DNA of 64,000 bases from Oscillibacter valericigenes (lineage in GTDB: Bacteria; Bacillota; Clostridia; Oscillospirales; Oscillospiraceae), in contig NZ_JAFBIQ010000012.1 in NCBI RefSeq assembly GCF_021531315.1, positions 1-64,000 of the forward strand, in the 5' to 3' direction. Positions 8,779 to 17,705 of this stretch are shown here, piece after piece. Every line of letters begins with the position of its first letter. The stretch's first letter is position 1. The notes under the pieces were generated by a model that saw only the letters and a program-made list of their open reading frames with translations, made no database searches and had not been told where the DNA came from. A program made the translations under genes and the position numbers.

Positions 8779-9498
8779 TCACTCCTCTCTCTGCTCGAAC
8801 AGCAGCTTCATGTAGTCCTTCTGGAGACGGGGATACAAAAGGCGCGAGACCGGCAGCTCGCAGCCCGAGAAAGTTCGTATGCCGGTGTTCGACAGCTCCT
8901 CGATCTGCATCATGTTGACGATGTAGGAGCGGTGGATGCGCATGAACTCCGGCCGCGCGAGCAGCTCGTCCTCATAGTCCTTCATGGAGCCGACGACCTT
9001 GCGCACCTGTCCGTCGGCGAGGTTGAAGTAGAGATGCTTGCCGTTGACCTCAAGGTAGGTGAGCTGGGAAAACGGCACGCGCACAATGCTCCTGCCGACC
9101 TTGAGCGTCAGCGCCTCCTGCGGGCAGCGCTCACGCAGCTCCAGCTGGTCGAGGATGGGATAGAGCGTCTCGGCGCAGATGGGCTTGAGCAGATACTCCA
9201 GCGCCTTGACGCTGTAACTGTCGTAAGCAAATTCGGGAGAGGCGGTGAGAAACACAAGGTCTGCGATCGTATCAAAGCTGCGCAGCTCGTGCGCTGCGTC
9301 TATACCGTTCACGCCGGGCATCACAATGTCGAGCAGGTAGAGCGTGAAGCGCTCGCGCCGCGCCGCGTCGAGCAGTTCGGCCGCGCTGCGAAAGCTTTTG
9401 CAGCGCAGCGCCACGCCGCGCTCGCTTCCCCAGTCGTGCAGCAGCGCCACCAGCGCCTCACGCTCGTCAGTCTGGTCCTCGCACACCGCGATATACAT
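8779..9498 (-). CDS. LytTR-family response regulator
   Basis: 239 residues from the ATG at 9498 behind AAGGAGGG; the longer frame upstream is not supported. The receiver domain contains ICEDQ-like acidic residues (AVCEDQTDE), the phosphorylatable Asp in LYLLDIVMPG, and a conserved Lys (LLKPI). The C-terminal LytTR DNA-binding domain includes YLEVNGKHLYF and FMRIHRSYIVNM. It is the partner of the adjacent AgrC-like kinase. LytTR targets are imperfect direct repeats, which I could not identify here. Confidence 0.88.
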   Translation of the reverse strand: MYIAVCEDQTDEREALVALLHDWGSERGVALRCKSFRSAAELLDAARRERFTLYLLDIVMPGVNGIDAAHELRSFDTIADLVFLTASPEFAYDSYSVKALEYLLKPICAETLYPILDQLELRERCPQEALTLKVGRSIVRVPFSQLTYLEVNGKHLYFNLADGQVRKVVGSMKDYEDELLARPEFMRIHRSYIVNMMQIEELSNTGIRTFSGCELPVSRLLYPRLQKDYMKLLFEQREE

Positions 9499-9688
9499 TC
9501 CGCTCTTCCCTCCTTCGCAGCCGCGCCGCACGGCATTTTTCTTTGATTTTTTATTGTAGCACAAAGTGCGTTCTCTTTCCAGCATAAAATCATATTTTGC
9601 GCTGCGGATTCGTGTATTTTGAGCCAGCGGCGCTCTGTCCGCCGGTTTTGGTCTGTCCCCCGCGCCGCATAAGCGCGCGGAAAGCGCG

Positions 9689-9725
9689 GCCCGCCGCACG
9701 AAAAATCCGTGCGGCGGGCTTTTTT
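9689..9725 (+). terminator. Strong hairpin with T-run on the plus strand
   Basis: A 12-bp GC-rich stem (9689-9700 / 9708-9719) followed by TTTTTT on the plus strand. It sits 16 bp downstream of the minus-strand MMPL gene, but on that strand the stem has an A-run before it and no T-run after it. It may end antisense transcripts or define the MMPL mRNA 3' end. Confidence 0.6.
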
Positions 9726-9740
9726 CTGATACGACCTGAC

Positions 9741-11861
9741 TCACACCTGCGGGGTGCTCAGCGCCTCAGAGCGGAGGGTCTTGTCTTTCTTCGGCTTTTC
9801 CGTGCGCCAGTAGAGCGAGGTCTTGTTAAAGAGCGGCTCGCACGCGCACAGCAGCGCGGGGATCAGGAAGATACTCACAACGGCGGAGATGACCGCACCG
9901 CGCGCGAGCATCACGCAAATCGCGCCGATGAGGTCGATGGACGATACGAAGGAAACGCCCAGCGTGGCGCAGAAGAGCACCAGCGCGCTCGTGATGATGG
10001 CAGAATCGGAGGACGCACCGGCGATGAGCGCCGCCTCATGGCGGTCCTTACCGGCCCGCAGCTCCTCCTGAAAGCGGGAGGTGAGCAAAATGGCGTAGTC
10101 CACCGTCGCGCCGAGCTGGATGCAGCTGATGACCGTGGGCGCGACGAAGGGTACCTCGGCGCCGGTGAAGTACGGCACGCCCTGATTGAGGAAGATGGCA
10201 AATTCGATGGCAGCTACCAGCACCGCGGGGACGGTCAGGGACTTGAAAACGATCATGACGATCAGAAAAATAGCGATGACCGAGATGTAGTTCGTCACCT
10301 TGAAGTCCACGGCGGTGGTCTGGATCAGGTCCTCCGTCATGGCGGCTTCGCCCGTGACCATCGCGCTCTCGTCATACGCCTTGACGATGGCGATGATCTG
10401 ACGCAGCTGCTCCGCCGCCTCATCGGAGGCGGTCTCGTAGGTGGAGTTGAGCATCATCATTTGCCAGCCGTCCTGCTTGAGCATATTTTTGACCTCCTCG
10501 GGAATGAAGAAGTCGGGAATACCCGTGCCGAGCAGCGCGTGATAGGAGACCAGTCCCGTGATACCGGGCACCTCGTCGAGCCGATCCTCCATCGCGCTCA
10601 TGTCGGCAGCGGAGAGGTCGTCGCGCAGCAGGATGAAGTGGTTGGTCGCCATGTCGAACTCGTCCTTGAGCTTGTTGTTGGCGACGATGGAGGGCAGGTC
10701 GCGCGGCAGGGACTCGTCGAGCTTATAATAGACGCTTGCGTGCTTCTGCGCGTAGTAGGCAAAGGGGAGCAGTACGGCGGCGGCGATCACGATGACAACG
10801 CGGTGCTTGAGAATGAAGCGGTTGAGCGGTGTGAAGTCGGGCAGCAGATCCTTATGCTTGTGCTTGTCGATCTGTTTATCCGCCAGCAGCACGAGCGAGG
10901 GCAGCACCAGAATGACGGTGGCAACGCCCAGTACCACGCCCTTGATCATCACGATGCCGATGTCGCGGCCCAGCGTCAGACGCATGAAGCACAGCGCGGC
11001 AAAGCCCGCGACGGTGGTCAGGCTCGAGCCCGAGAGCGAGCGGAACGCCGCAACGATCGCATTCTGCATGGCGTCCCGCTTATCCTCGTAGTTCCCCCGT
11101 TCCTCCTCGTAGCGATGGTAGAGGAACACGGAGTAGTCCATCGTGACGCCGAGCTGCAAAACGGCGGCGATGGCTTTGGTGATGTACGAAATTTCGCCCA
11201 AAAAGATGTTTGTGCCGAAGTTATAGAGTACGGCGAGGCCGATGTTCACCAGCAGCACGAACGGCAGCACAGTGGACTCCAGCGTCAGCAGCATCGCGGC
11301 GAGCGCCAGCACGACGGCGAGGCCGACGAAGATGGGCAGCTCCTTGTCCACAAGGTCGCGCGTGTCCTTGATGACGACGGAAAAACCCGCCAAAAAGCAC
11401 TTCTCGTTGCAGATCGCGCGGATAGCGGAGATGGCGCTCATCGTTTCCTCCGACGCGCCCGCCTTTTCATACTGAATGATCATCATGGTTCCCTGTCCAG
11501 AGAAAAAGAGGTCGCGGAAGCTCGCGGGGATCATGTCGGTGGGGATCTGAATGCCGACCATGTTGCTGATCCACACGGCGCTGCTCACGCCGGGGACCTT
11601 TTTGATCTCGTTGATGAGCGAGTTGGTGTAGCCGGCGGGCATATCCTCCACGATGAGCATACTGGTCGCCGCCATTTGAAACGGCTCTTCGAGCAGGTTC
11701 ATGCCCTGTGCGGATTCAAGGTCCTGCGGCAGATAGGTGAGAATATCATAGTTCACGCGCGTGGCGGCAAAGCCGATGAACGAGGGAATGAGCAAAGCAG
11801 CGGCAATGAGCGCCACCAGCTTTGGCTTGCGGCTGAGCACATGGGCGATCTTTTCCAGCAT
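9741..11861 (-). CDS. MMPL/RND-superfamily membrane transporter
   Basis: 706 residues with the duplicated RND layout: TM1 near the N-terminus, a large extracytoplasmic loop, a block of TMs with VTMDYSVFLYHRYEEE, a second loop, and a second TM block with GATVDYAILLTSRFQEEL. The paired DYSVFL/DYAILL segments are the usual proton-relay helix of MMPL proteins. Likely exports lipids or hydrophobic compounds; the substrate is unknown. It begins 6 bp after the stop of the large secreted partner, so the two form an operon. Confidence 0.85.
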   Translation of the reverse strand: MLEKIAHVLSRKPKLVALIAAALLIPSFIGFAATRVNYDILTYLPQDLESAQGMNLLEEPFQMAATSMLIVEDMPAGYTNSLINEIKKVPGVSSAVWISNMVGIQIPTDMIPASFRDLFFSGQGTMMIIQYEKAGASEETMSAISAIRAICNEKCFLAGFSVVIKDTRDLVDKELPIFVGLAVVLALAAMLLTLESTVLPFVLLVNIGLAVLYNFGTNIFLGEISYITKAIAAVLQLGVTMDYSVFLYHRYEEERGNYEDKRDAMQNAIVAAFRSLSGSSLTTVAGFAALCFMRLTLGRDIGIVMIKGVVLGVATVILVLPSLVLLADKQIDKHKHKDLLPDFTPLNRFILKHRVVIVIAAAVLLPFAYYAQKHASVYYKLDESLPRDLPSIVANNKLKDEFDMATNHFILLRDDLSAADMSAMEDRLDEVPGITGLVSYHALLGTGIPDFFIPEEVKNMLKQDGWQMMMLNSTYETASDEAAEQLRQIIAIVKAYDESAMVTGEAAMTEDLIQTTAVDFKVTNYISVIAIFLIVMIVFKSLTVPAVLVAAIEFAIFLNQGVPYFTGAEVPFVAPTVISCIQLGATVDYAILLTSRFQEELRAGKDRHEAALIAGASSDSAIITSALVLFCATLGVSFVSSIDLIGAICVMLARGAVISAVVSIFLIPALLCACEPLFNKTSLYWRTEKPKKDKTLRSEALSTPQV

Positions 11862-11867
11862 GATGCA

Positions 11868-14714
11868 TCAGTCCTTTCCCTTGAAAATACCCGTGATGGC
11901 GGCCCAGAAGTCGCGGAACATCTGCGCGACGCGGCCCCAAAAGGTCGTCTGTTCCGCCTGCTTAATGGTAATCTCTGCCTTTGCGCCGTCGTCCTTCTTG
12001 ATCTCCTGCGTGCGGATGAGCACCTGAATGCTCTGCGGCGCATCGTTGCGCGCGTCGGTCAGAGAAACCGCCTCGGCGTTCGCGTCCATGAGCAGGATGT
12101 TGTTGATGTCGCCGGTGTACTCGTGCCAGGTGTCCTCGATGATGGAGCTGATGCTGCGCTTGGCGGCCTTCATGTCGGGCGTGGTGCTCAGGCTCTTCGC
12201 CGCGGCACGCAGCGACGCGGAAAGCCCCGCAAGCGTCTGCTTTGTACCCTCGTCAAGGTCGTCACCCGCCGCGATCAGCAGGTCCTGCGTGTCGGCGACC
12301 AGCTTCTGCGTGGAGCGGATGGTCGTCGCTGCGTTCGCGGAAAGCGCATTGACCGTCTGGAGCGTTTCCTGCAGGGTCGGCTCATAGTCGTCGAGCAGCT
12401 TTTGCAGCTTCTCGGCGTCCTTGAGGATGGCGCGCAGCTCGCTGCTCGCGCCGCGCACGGCGGCGGCGGTGTCCTCCGCGTCGTTGATCACATAGGTCAG
12501 GCTGCTCAGCCTGCCGCAGAGGTCAGCGAGGTCGCTCACGACCCTTCCGGTCGGCCCCGCAAGACTTGACATTGTGCTGTTGAGCTGGTTCTGCATCTTA
12601 ATAATATTACTTGATGCCTTATCCAGTCCGTCGGTGATGAGATCCACGACCGCGTCGTTGGGCTTGGTCTCCTCGGGCGCAGCGGGCGTTCCGCCGGCAG
12701 CAGCGCCGTCGGCGGCGGAATCACCCTTGTCTGTGTTCTCACCGGTATCACCCGAGGCGGAGCTGCCTGCGTCAGAGCCGTCCGTGGCAGTTCCGTCCGT
12801 AGTGGTGCTGTCTGTGCCGGAGCTGTCCGTGCCGGTACCACTCCCGACTCCGGTATCGCCGCCGCCCTCGGCGGTGGAGCTGCCGCTCTCGCTGTCACCG
12901 GCAGTACCGTCGTCCTCAGCGGGCGCACCGTCGTTCTGCACGGAGCTGTCGGTCACCTCGATGACATCGCTCGCAAGCGCGGCCGTGCTGCCGGCCGCAG
13001 TATCGGCGCCGCCCTCCGCCGTTCCGCCGGCTGCACCGCCGGTGCTGCCGGACGAAGAACCGCCGGTCGGCTCGCCCGCGGCGTAGAGCGTCCAGAGGTT
13101 GTCGGCCTGCTTGGCCTGCTTGGCGGCCATGTCTTTGCTCTCGCCACTAATTATAAGTGCTTCTTCGCAGAACTCTTGAAAGGTCATAGAAGGAGTGCTG
13201 AGCTTCTCCTTAAAAAGTCCGGCAGTCGCTCTCGCCTTTTCCTCTGTTTGGTCCGGATGGTCTTTCTTAAATTTAATCAGCTTTGCCAGCTCATCAGCTG
13301 TCAAAGTAGGCGGAGCTGCCATAGCTTTCAGTAAGATCGGTGCGATTTCATTTGCTTCCTCCGAAGCAACTCCGCTCGCCATCAGCATATAGGCTATAAA
13401 ATCTGCAGCTTTGGTTAGGTTTGATACTTCATACGCATTGTGCAGGTTCTTCACCTGACTCATTTTGATGTTGAGCTCCGTGCCCTCCTTGCCCGTCAGG
13501 CCGCTATCGATCCTTGTGCTCGACGCGACGCCCAGCGCGCTTTGCAGGCTGCGCAGGCTGCTCTGAAGTGACCCCGCCGCGCGCAGCACGCTCTTCACAT
13601 CTCCACTGCCTCGCTCCAGCGCTTCCAGCGCATTCTCGAGGTCGACCAACTCGGCGCGCAGGTCGGACGAGGACGCGGCCATGCTCGCAAGCAGCGCTTT
13701 GGATTCGGAGATCGTTTTGCTCAGCTCGGCGATCTGGCTCTCCACAGGGTCGAGCACATCCGCAAGATTGCTCAGGTCGCCGCGCAGTGCGGTGACATCC
13801 TCGCGGACGGCGCCCTTGCCGCCGGTGTAGGTGCTCTGCGCGCGGCTGAGCTGCTCGACGCCCTTTGCCGTAGCGTACAGGCTGCCGCTCAGGCCGTCGA
13901 GCGCGTTGAGCATGGTGTCAAGGCTCGTGGAGATCTTTTCGTAATCGTCCTCCAGCTCGTCCTTGCGCTCGGAGAGCTTGGCGATCTCGGAGAGCTGCGA
14001 GAGCGTGGCGGGGACCATCAGAAAGGTCATGCCGCCGAAGGCAAAATCGTTGCTGCCGACGCGGATGGTGAAGTGGCACTCCTCGCCGGGCAGGCCGATG
14101 AACAGCACCGCGCGGAGGTTGCCGACGAGCTGCACCTGCGCGCCGGGGGCCTCGAGCGAGAGGATGTCGTCCTGATTGAAAACGGCCATCGCCTCGAGCG
14201 TATAGTTATAGCGGGCATACTCGCTCGCCTGCTCGTTGGGGATGGCGTCGATGCTGATCTCGACCACACCGGTCTTGCCGGCAAGTTCCTCAGCCTTCAT
14301 CGCCACGCCGTTGAGCGTGTAGTGGACGGCGAGCGTCCACGGCAGCTGCTCGAAGGGCTTGGCGGTCTTGCCCTCGAAGTAGAAATGGTCGGGGATGCTT
14401 CTCTCGTCGAAGGTAAAGACCGACCTTCCGCCGACGGTCTTGGGCGCAAGGCCGTTCGTCAGGTTGACGATCTCGTCATAGTCGCCGTAGTCCGTGAGCG
14501 AGGCCGTGCCATTGGTCGTGTAGCTTTTGACCACGCTGCCGTCGGTGAGGTTGCCGTAGTAGTCCGTCATGGCGTAGTAGGCCTCGTCATAGATCGGCTT
14601 CACGCCGTCGTCCACGGCGCAGACGGGTACGCTGCCAAGCAGCAGCGCCGCGCTCATGGCAAGCGTCGACGCGCGGCGCAGGGATTGTCTCGCGTTGGTA
14701 TGGTGATCTCGCAC
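11868..14714 (-). CDS. Large secreted coiled-coil protein, MMPL partner (YhgE-like)
   Basis: 948 residues. The best start is the GTG at 14714 (VRDHHTNARQ) behind GGAAAGGAAG, giving a signal peptide (LAMSAALLLGSVPVCA). After a beta-rich N-terminal domain come heptad-rich coiled coils (about residues 250-430 and 690-890), like the extracytoplasmic part of YhgE/Pip-type proteins encoded with MMPL transporters. Residues about 421-524 are encoded by DNA clearly poorer in G+C than the rest. Residues about 545-685 are a Gly/Ser/Thr/Ala/Asp linker. No obvious C-terminal membrane segment. Presumed accessory subunit of the downstream transporter; function not established. Confidence 0.7.
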   Translation of the reverse strand: MRDHHTNARQSLRRASTLAMSAALLLGSVPVCAVDDGVKPIYDEAYYAMTDYYGNLTDGSVVKSYTTNGTASLTDYGDYDEIVNLTNGLAPKTVGGRSVFTFDERSIPDHFYFEGKTAKPFEQLPWTLAVHYTLNGVAMKAEELAGKTGVVEISIDAIPNEQASEYARYNYTLEAMAVFNQDDILSLEAPGAQVQLVGNLRAVLFIGLPGEECHFTIRVGSNDFAFGGMTFLMVPATLSQLSEIAKLSERKDELEDDYEKISTSLDTMLNALDGLSGSLYATAKGVEQLSRAQSTYTGGKGAVREDVTALRGDLSNLADVLDPVESQIAELSKTISESKALLASMAASSSDLRAELVDLENALEALERGSGDVKSVLRAAGSLQSSLRSLQSALGVASSTRIDSGLTGKEGTELNIKMSQVKNLHNAYEVSNLTKAADFIAYMLMASGVASEEANEIAPILLKAMAAPPTLTADELAKLIKFKKDHPDQTEEKARATAGLFKEKLSTPSMTFQEFCEEALIISGESKDMAAKQAKQADNLWTLYAAGEPTGGSSSGSTGGAAGGTAEGGADTAAGSTAALASDVIEVTDSSVQNDGAPAEDDGTAGDSESGSSTAEGGGDTGVGSGTGTDSSGTDSTTTDGTATDGSDAGSSASGDTGENTDKGDSAADGAAAGGTPAAPEETKPNDAVVDLITDGLDKASSNIIKMQNQLNSTMSSLAGPTGRVVSDLADLCGRLSSLTYVINDAEDTAAAVRGASSELRAILKDAEKLQKLLDDYEPTLQETLQTVNALSANAATTIRSTQKLVADTQDLLIAAGDDLDEGTKQTLAGLSASLRAAAKSLSTTPDMKAAKRSISSIIEDTWHEYTGDINNILLMDANAEAVSLTDARNDAPQSIQVLIRTQEIKKDDGAKAEITIKQAEQTTFWGRVAQMFRDFWAAITGIFKGKD
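12650..13090 (-). repeat. Low-complexity Gly/Ser/Thr/Asp-rich linker coding segment
   Basis: About 140 codons using almost only Gly, Ser, Thr, Ala, Asp, Glu and Pro, with repeated short words such as GSSTAEGGGDTG and GTDSSGTDSTTTDG. The DNA is made of imperfect short repeats, a likely site of length variation. Confidence 0.8.
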
Positions 14715-14932
14715 GGGTAAAACTTCCTTTCCGTTACTTTGTTTCCCCACCATCATACCAGTTCCGCCGCGCAAGAAAACTGACAAAGGAGGCGCAAGTA
14801 TATGATTTTTAGGCAGACGGTGCTTTTTGCGCAAGCCCGTCTGCGTTTTTTCTCTCTGTCATCCGCCGTGGTTGACACGCGGCTGGCGAGCGTGTATCAT
14901 GGAAAGCGAAAAAGACAAGCGGGGTGTTCTCC

Positions 14933-15613
14933 ATGGCAAAGATCTCTTCCGGTCCGCGCGGGCAGATGTCCGACTCCATGCTGACCGCGGCGTTCATCAT
15001 TCTCTCCGGCGGTTTGCAGGACGCCTACACCTACCTCTGCCGCGGCAAGGTGTTTGCCAACGCGCAGACGGGCAACATCGTGCTCTTCAGTGCCTACCTC
15101 TTTGAGGACGACATCGCGCACAGTCTGCGCTACCTCGTGCCGGTGCTGTCGTTCATGCTCGGCGTCTTTGCGGCGGAGTGCGTCCATCGACACTTCAAGC
15201 ACATGGAGAAGGTCCATTGGCGCCAGCTCATCATTTTGGCGGAGATCGTGCTGCTGTTTTTCGTCGGCTTTCTGCCGCAGGAGGCCAACACCTTTGCCAA
15301 CGCCGTCGTGTCCTTCGTCTGCGCCATGCAGGTGCAGACCTTCCGCAAGGTGCGCGGCCACGCCTATGCCAGCACCATGTGCATCGGCAATATGCGCAGC
15401 GGCACTGAGGCGCTGTGTGTCTATCTCCACACGCACGACCGCGCGGTGCTGAAAAAGGCGCTGACCTACTTCGGCGTGATCGGCCTCTTCGCCGTCGGCG
15501 CGTGGCTGGGCGCGCTGCTGACGAGCGCCTTTGCCGAGCGCGGCATCTGGGTATCCTGCGCCCTGCTGGCGATCGGCTGCTGCATCATGTTTCTCCGTGA
15601 GGAAACGGAATAA
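14933..15613 (+). CDS. YoaK family (DUF1275) membrane protein
   Basis: 226 residues, about six hydrophobic segments. N-terminal AAFIILSGGLQDAYTYLCRG and FANAQTGNIVLFSAYL are the DUF1275/YoaK signature. I chose the ATG at 14933; the GTG at 14924 is possible, and the ribosome site (GCGGGG) is modest. Function of this family is unknown; it may be a small-molecule permease. It is flanked by divergent and convergent neighbours and so is monocistronic. Confidence 0.82.
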   Translation: MAKISSGPRGQMSDSMLTAAFIILSGGLQDAYTYLCRGKVFANAQTGNIVLFSAYLFEDDIAHSLRYLVPVLSFMLGVFAAECVHRHFKHMEKVHWRQLIILAEIVLLFFVGFLPQEANTFANAVVSFVCAMQVQTFRKVRGHAYASTMCIGNMRSGTEALCVYLHTHDRAVLKKALTYFGVIGLFAVGAWLGALLTSAFAERGIWVSCALLAIGCCIMFLREETE

Positions 15614-15614
15614 C

Positions 15615-15655
15615 GAAAGGAAGGAGCCGCAATGTGTGCGGCTCCTTCCTTTTCT
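15615..15655. terminator. Bidirectional intrinsic terminator
   Basis: A 16-bp stem (15616-15631 / 15637-15652) with a 5-nt loop, A-rich on the left and T-rich on the right, between convergent yoaK-like and pepD genes. Confidence 0.85.
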
Positions 15656-15678
15656 GTCATATTTTTCGTAAAGCTCTC

Positions 15679-17127
15679 TCACTTGCTGCGCTTGAGGACC
15701 TCGCACACCAGCGCATAGACGCGCTCGGTGGAGGGCACGCTCAGCCGCTCGCGCACGGAGTGGACGTCGTGCAGCTCGGGTCCGAGAGAGACGGCGTCGA
15801 GACCGGGGAGCTTCTCGATGAAAAGCCCGCACTCCAAGCCGCCGTGTGTCGCGTCGATCTTGCCCTCCGTGCCGGTGAGGTCGCGGTAGACGTCAAGCAC
15901 CAGCTCGCGGAGCTTGGAATCGCGCGCGTACTGCCAGCCGGGGTAGTTGCCGCGCTCGGAGACCGTGCCGCCCGCAAACTCCACGATGGCGCGCACGCGC
16001 TGGGCGAGCATCGCCTTCTGCGAGGCGATGCAGGAGCGGATGGAGTAGGAGAAATGCAGTCCGTCCTCCGTCAAATGCATCACGCCGAGGTTGAGGGAGG
16101 TCTGCACCAGACCGGGGAAGTCCGCGCTCATCGCCTCCACGCCCTGCGGCAGCGCAAGGAGCGTGTGGAGCATCACGGAGGTAGCCTCCGCACTCACGGC
16201 GGGAACGGCTTCGGTCTTGGCACATTCGAGCGTCACACCGTCGTCGCAGCCGGCGTACTCATTTTTCAGCGTTGCGTCAAAGCTGCGGATGAACTGCTCA
16301 AAGTCCGCCTCCTTCCCCGCGGGAACGGCGACGACCGCGTCGCAGCGCGAGCAGATCACGTTGTCGAACCTGCCGCCCTGCATCGCCGCGAGGCGCAGGC
16401 CCGAGAGCTGCTCCATCGCGGAATAGAGCACGCGGCCCATCAGCGCGTTCGCGCTGCCGCGGCCCTTGTCAATGTCGCCGCCGGAGTGGCCGCCCTGCAG
16501 GCCGGAGAGCGTCACGGCGTAGCAGCTCTCGCCGCCGAGCGGCTCGCGCCTGCCGGCGAGCGTGCAGTCCGCGCGCATCCCGCCCGCGCAGGACACGGTG
16601 AAGATGCCCTCCTCCTCGGAGTCAAGATTCAGGAGCCTTCTGCCCTTGAGGTCGGAGCAGTCGAGCGCGAAGGCGCCGTCCATGCCGACCTCCTCATCGA
16701 CGGTGAACACCGCCTCGAGCGGCGGATGCGGAAGCGTATCGTCGGCGAGGATGGCGAGGATCATCGCCACAGCGAGGCCGTTGTCGCCGCCGAGCGAGGT
16801 CTTATCCGCCCAGACCCACTCGCCGTCGGTGCGCAGGTCGAGCCCCTCCTTCGCCATGTCCTTCGTGCAGTCGTCCGTCTTGGCGCAGACCATGTCCATG
16901 TGGCCCTGCAAAATGATCGGCTCGGACTTCTCATAGCCCGCCGAGCCGTCCTTCCAGATGATAACGTTGTTGCTCGAATCCTGTCGGTACTTCAGCCCCA
17001 GCTCCCTGGCAAGCTCGACGCACAGGTCGCTGATGATCTTCGTGTTGCCGCTGCCGTGTGGCACGGAACAGAGCTTTTCAAAATATTCAAATACCTTTTC
17101 GGGCTTGAGCCCGCTGATCGCTGCCAT
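15679..17127 (-). CDS. pepD: Aminoacyl-histidine dipeptidase (M20 family)
   Basis: 482 residues from the ATG at 17127 behind TAAGGAGGA. A zinc dipeptidase with broad Xaa-His specificity in the cytoplasm. Metal-ligand motifs are visible: LQGHMDMVCAKT (His, Asp), GGDNGLAVAMILAILAD (bridging Asp), FTVDEEVGMDGA (catalytic Glu pair), LNLDSEEEG, and the lid motif GLQGGHSGGDI. Length fits PepD. It lies just downstream of an ABC transporter operon but is separated from it by a hairpin. Confidence 0.93.
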   Translation of the reverse strand: MAAISGLKPEKVFEYFEKLCSVPHGSGNTKIISDLCVELARELGLKYRQDSSNNVIIWKDGSAGYEKSEPIILQGHMDMVCAKTDDCTKDMAKEGLDLRTDGEWVWADKTSLGGDNGLAVAMILAILADDTLPHPPLEAVFTVDEEVGMDGAFALDCSDLKGRRLLNLDSEEEGIFTVSCAGGMRADCTLAGRREPLGGESCYAVTLSGLQGGHSGGDIDKGRGSANALMGRVLYSAMEQLSGLRLAAMQGGRFDNVICSRCDAVVAVPAGKEADFEQFIRSFDATLKNEYAGCDDGVTLECAKTEAVPAVSAEATSVMLHTLLALPQGVEAMSADFPGLVQTSLNLGVMHLTEDGLHFSYSIRSCIASQKAMLAQRVRAIVEFAGGTVSERGNYPGWQYARDSKLRELVLDVYRDLTGTEGKIDATHGGLECGLFIEKLPGLDAVSLGPELHDVHSVRERLSVPSTERVYALVCEVLKRSK

Positions 17128-17150
17128 GCGTTTTTCCTCCTTATCGTGTG

Positions 17151-17192
17151 CATACAGCCCATGCCTCGGCATGGGCTGTATGGCTTTCTTTT
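17151..17192 (+). terminator. Hairpin with T-run on the plus strand
   Basis: A 14-bp stem (17151-17164 / 17169-17182) followed by GCTTTCTTTTTT on the plus strand. It lies at the 3' end of the minus-strand transporter operon, where it has no T-tract on the transcript side. Confidence 0.6.
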
Positions 17193-17705
17193 TTAGCCGG
17201 CGGACATATCGTCCATCGTCATATCGTCCATGCCGGCGTCGCCGAGGCCGAAGTCGTCGCCGGAGGGGGTGTCCTCCTCGACGATCTCCGCGTCGGGCGA
17301 CGGGATGAACTCCGTCAGGTAAGCGTCCTCACCCAGTCCCGCGAAGTAAGCGGGCAGGTTGATGATGATGCCGTCCATATTCCTGGGCAGGGGGATCGTA
17401 TAGGTCTGCGTCGTCTCGCTGCCGCCCTTCTTCTCGGTGATCTCGAACGTCACCGTGATCTTCTGCCCGATGCAGGTCGCGCTGCCGCGCTCGCGGTCGT
17501 AGAGCTTGGCGACCTGCTCGCCGTCAACAAAGGCAACGACCTTATACGGCGTTTCATAGGTCTTGCCGTTGTACTCCAGCTTCTTGTTGTCCAGATACAC
17601 GGTGTGGCCGCGTCCGATGATCGTCATGGCGTAGGCGATAGCGACGAGCACGACGACTGCCGCGAGCTGGAAGATCAGTCTGCGCTTGGAGGTCTTATTC
17701 TTCAT
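17193..17705 (-). CDS. Small membrane-anchored protein of the ABC transporter operon
   Basis: 170 residues: a basic N-terminus, one membrane segment (LIFQLAAVVVLVAIAYAMTII), an extracytoplasmic beta-rich domain, and an acidic Met/Asp-rich tail. It overlaps the upstream permease stop (ATGA), so it is part of the transporter operon. I believe it matches a small family (DUF6672) seen next to DUF3798 transporters, but I cannot confirm that here. It may be an accessory subunit. Confidence 0.7.
   Translation of the reverse strand: MKNKTSKRRLIFQLAAVVVLVAIAYAMTIIGRGHTVYLDNKKLEYNGKTYETPYKVVAFVDGEQVAKLYDRERGSATCIGQKITVTFEITEKKGGSETTQTYTIPLPRNMDGIIINLPAYFAGLGEDAYLTEFIPSPDAEIVEEDTPSGDDFGLGDAGMDDMTMDDMSAG

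Noticed and set aside
9597-12569. 990-codon plus-strand open frame
   Set aside because: Antisense shadow of the MMPL and partner genes; Arg/His/Asp-rich composition, no domains, no ribosome site.
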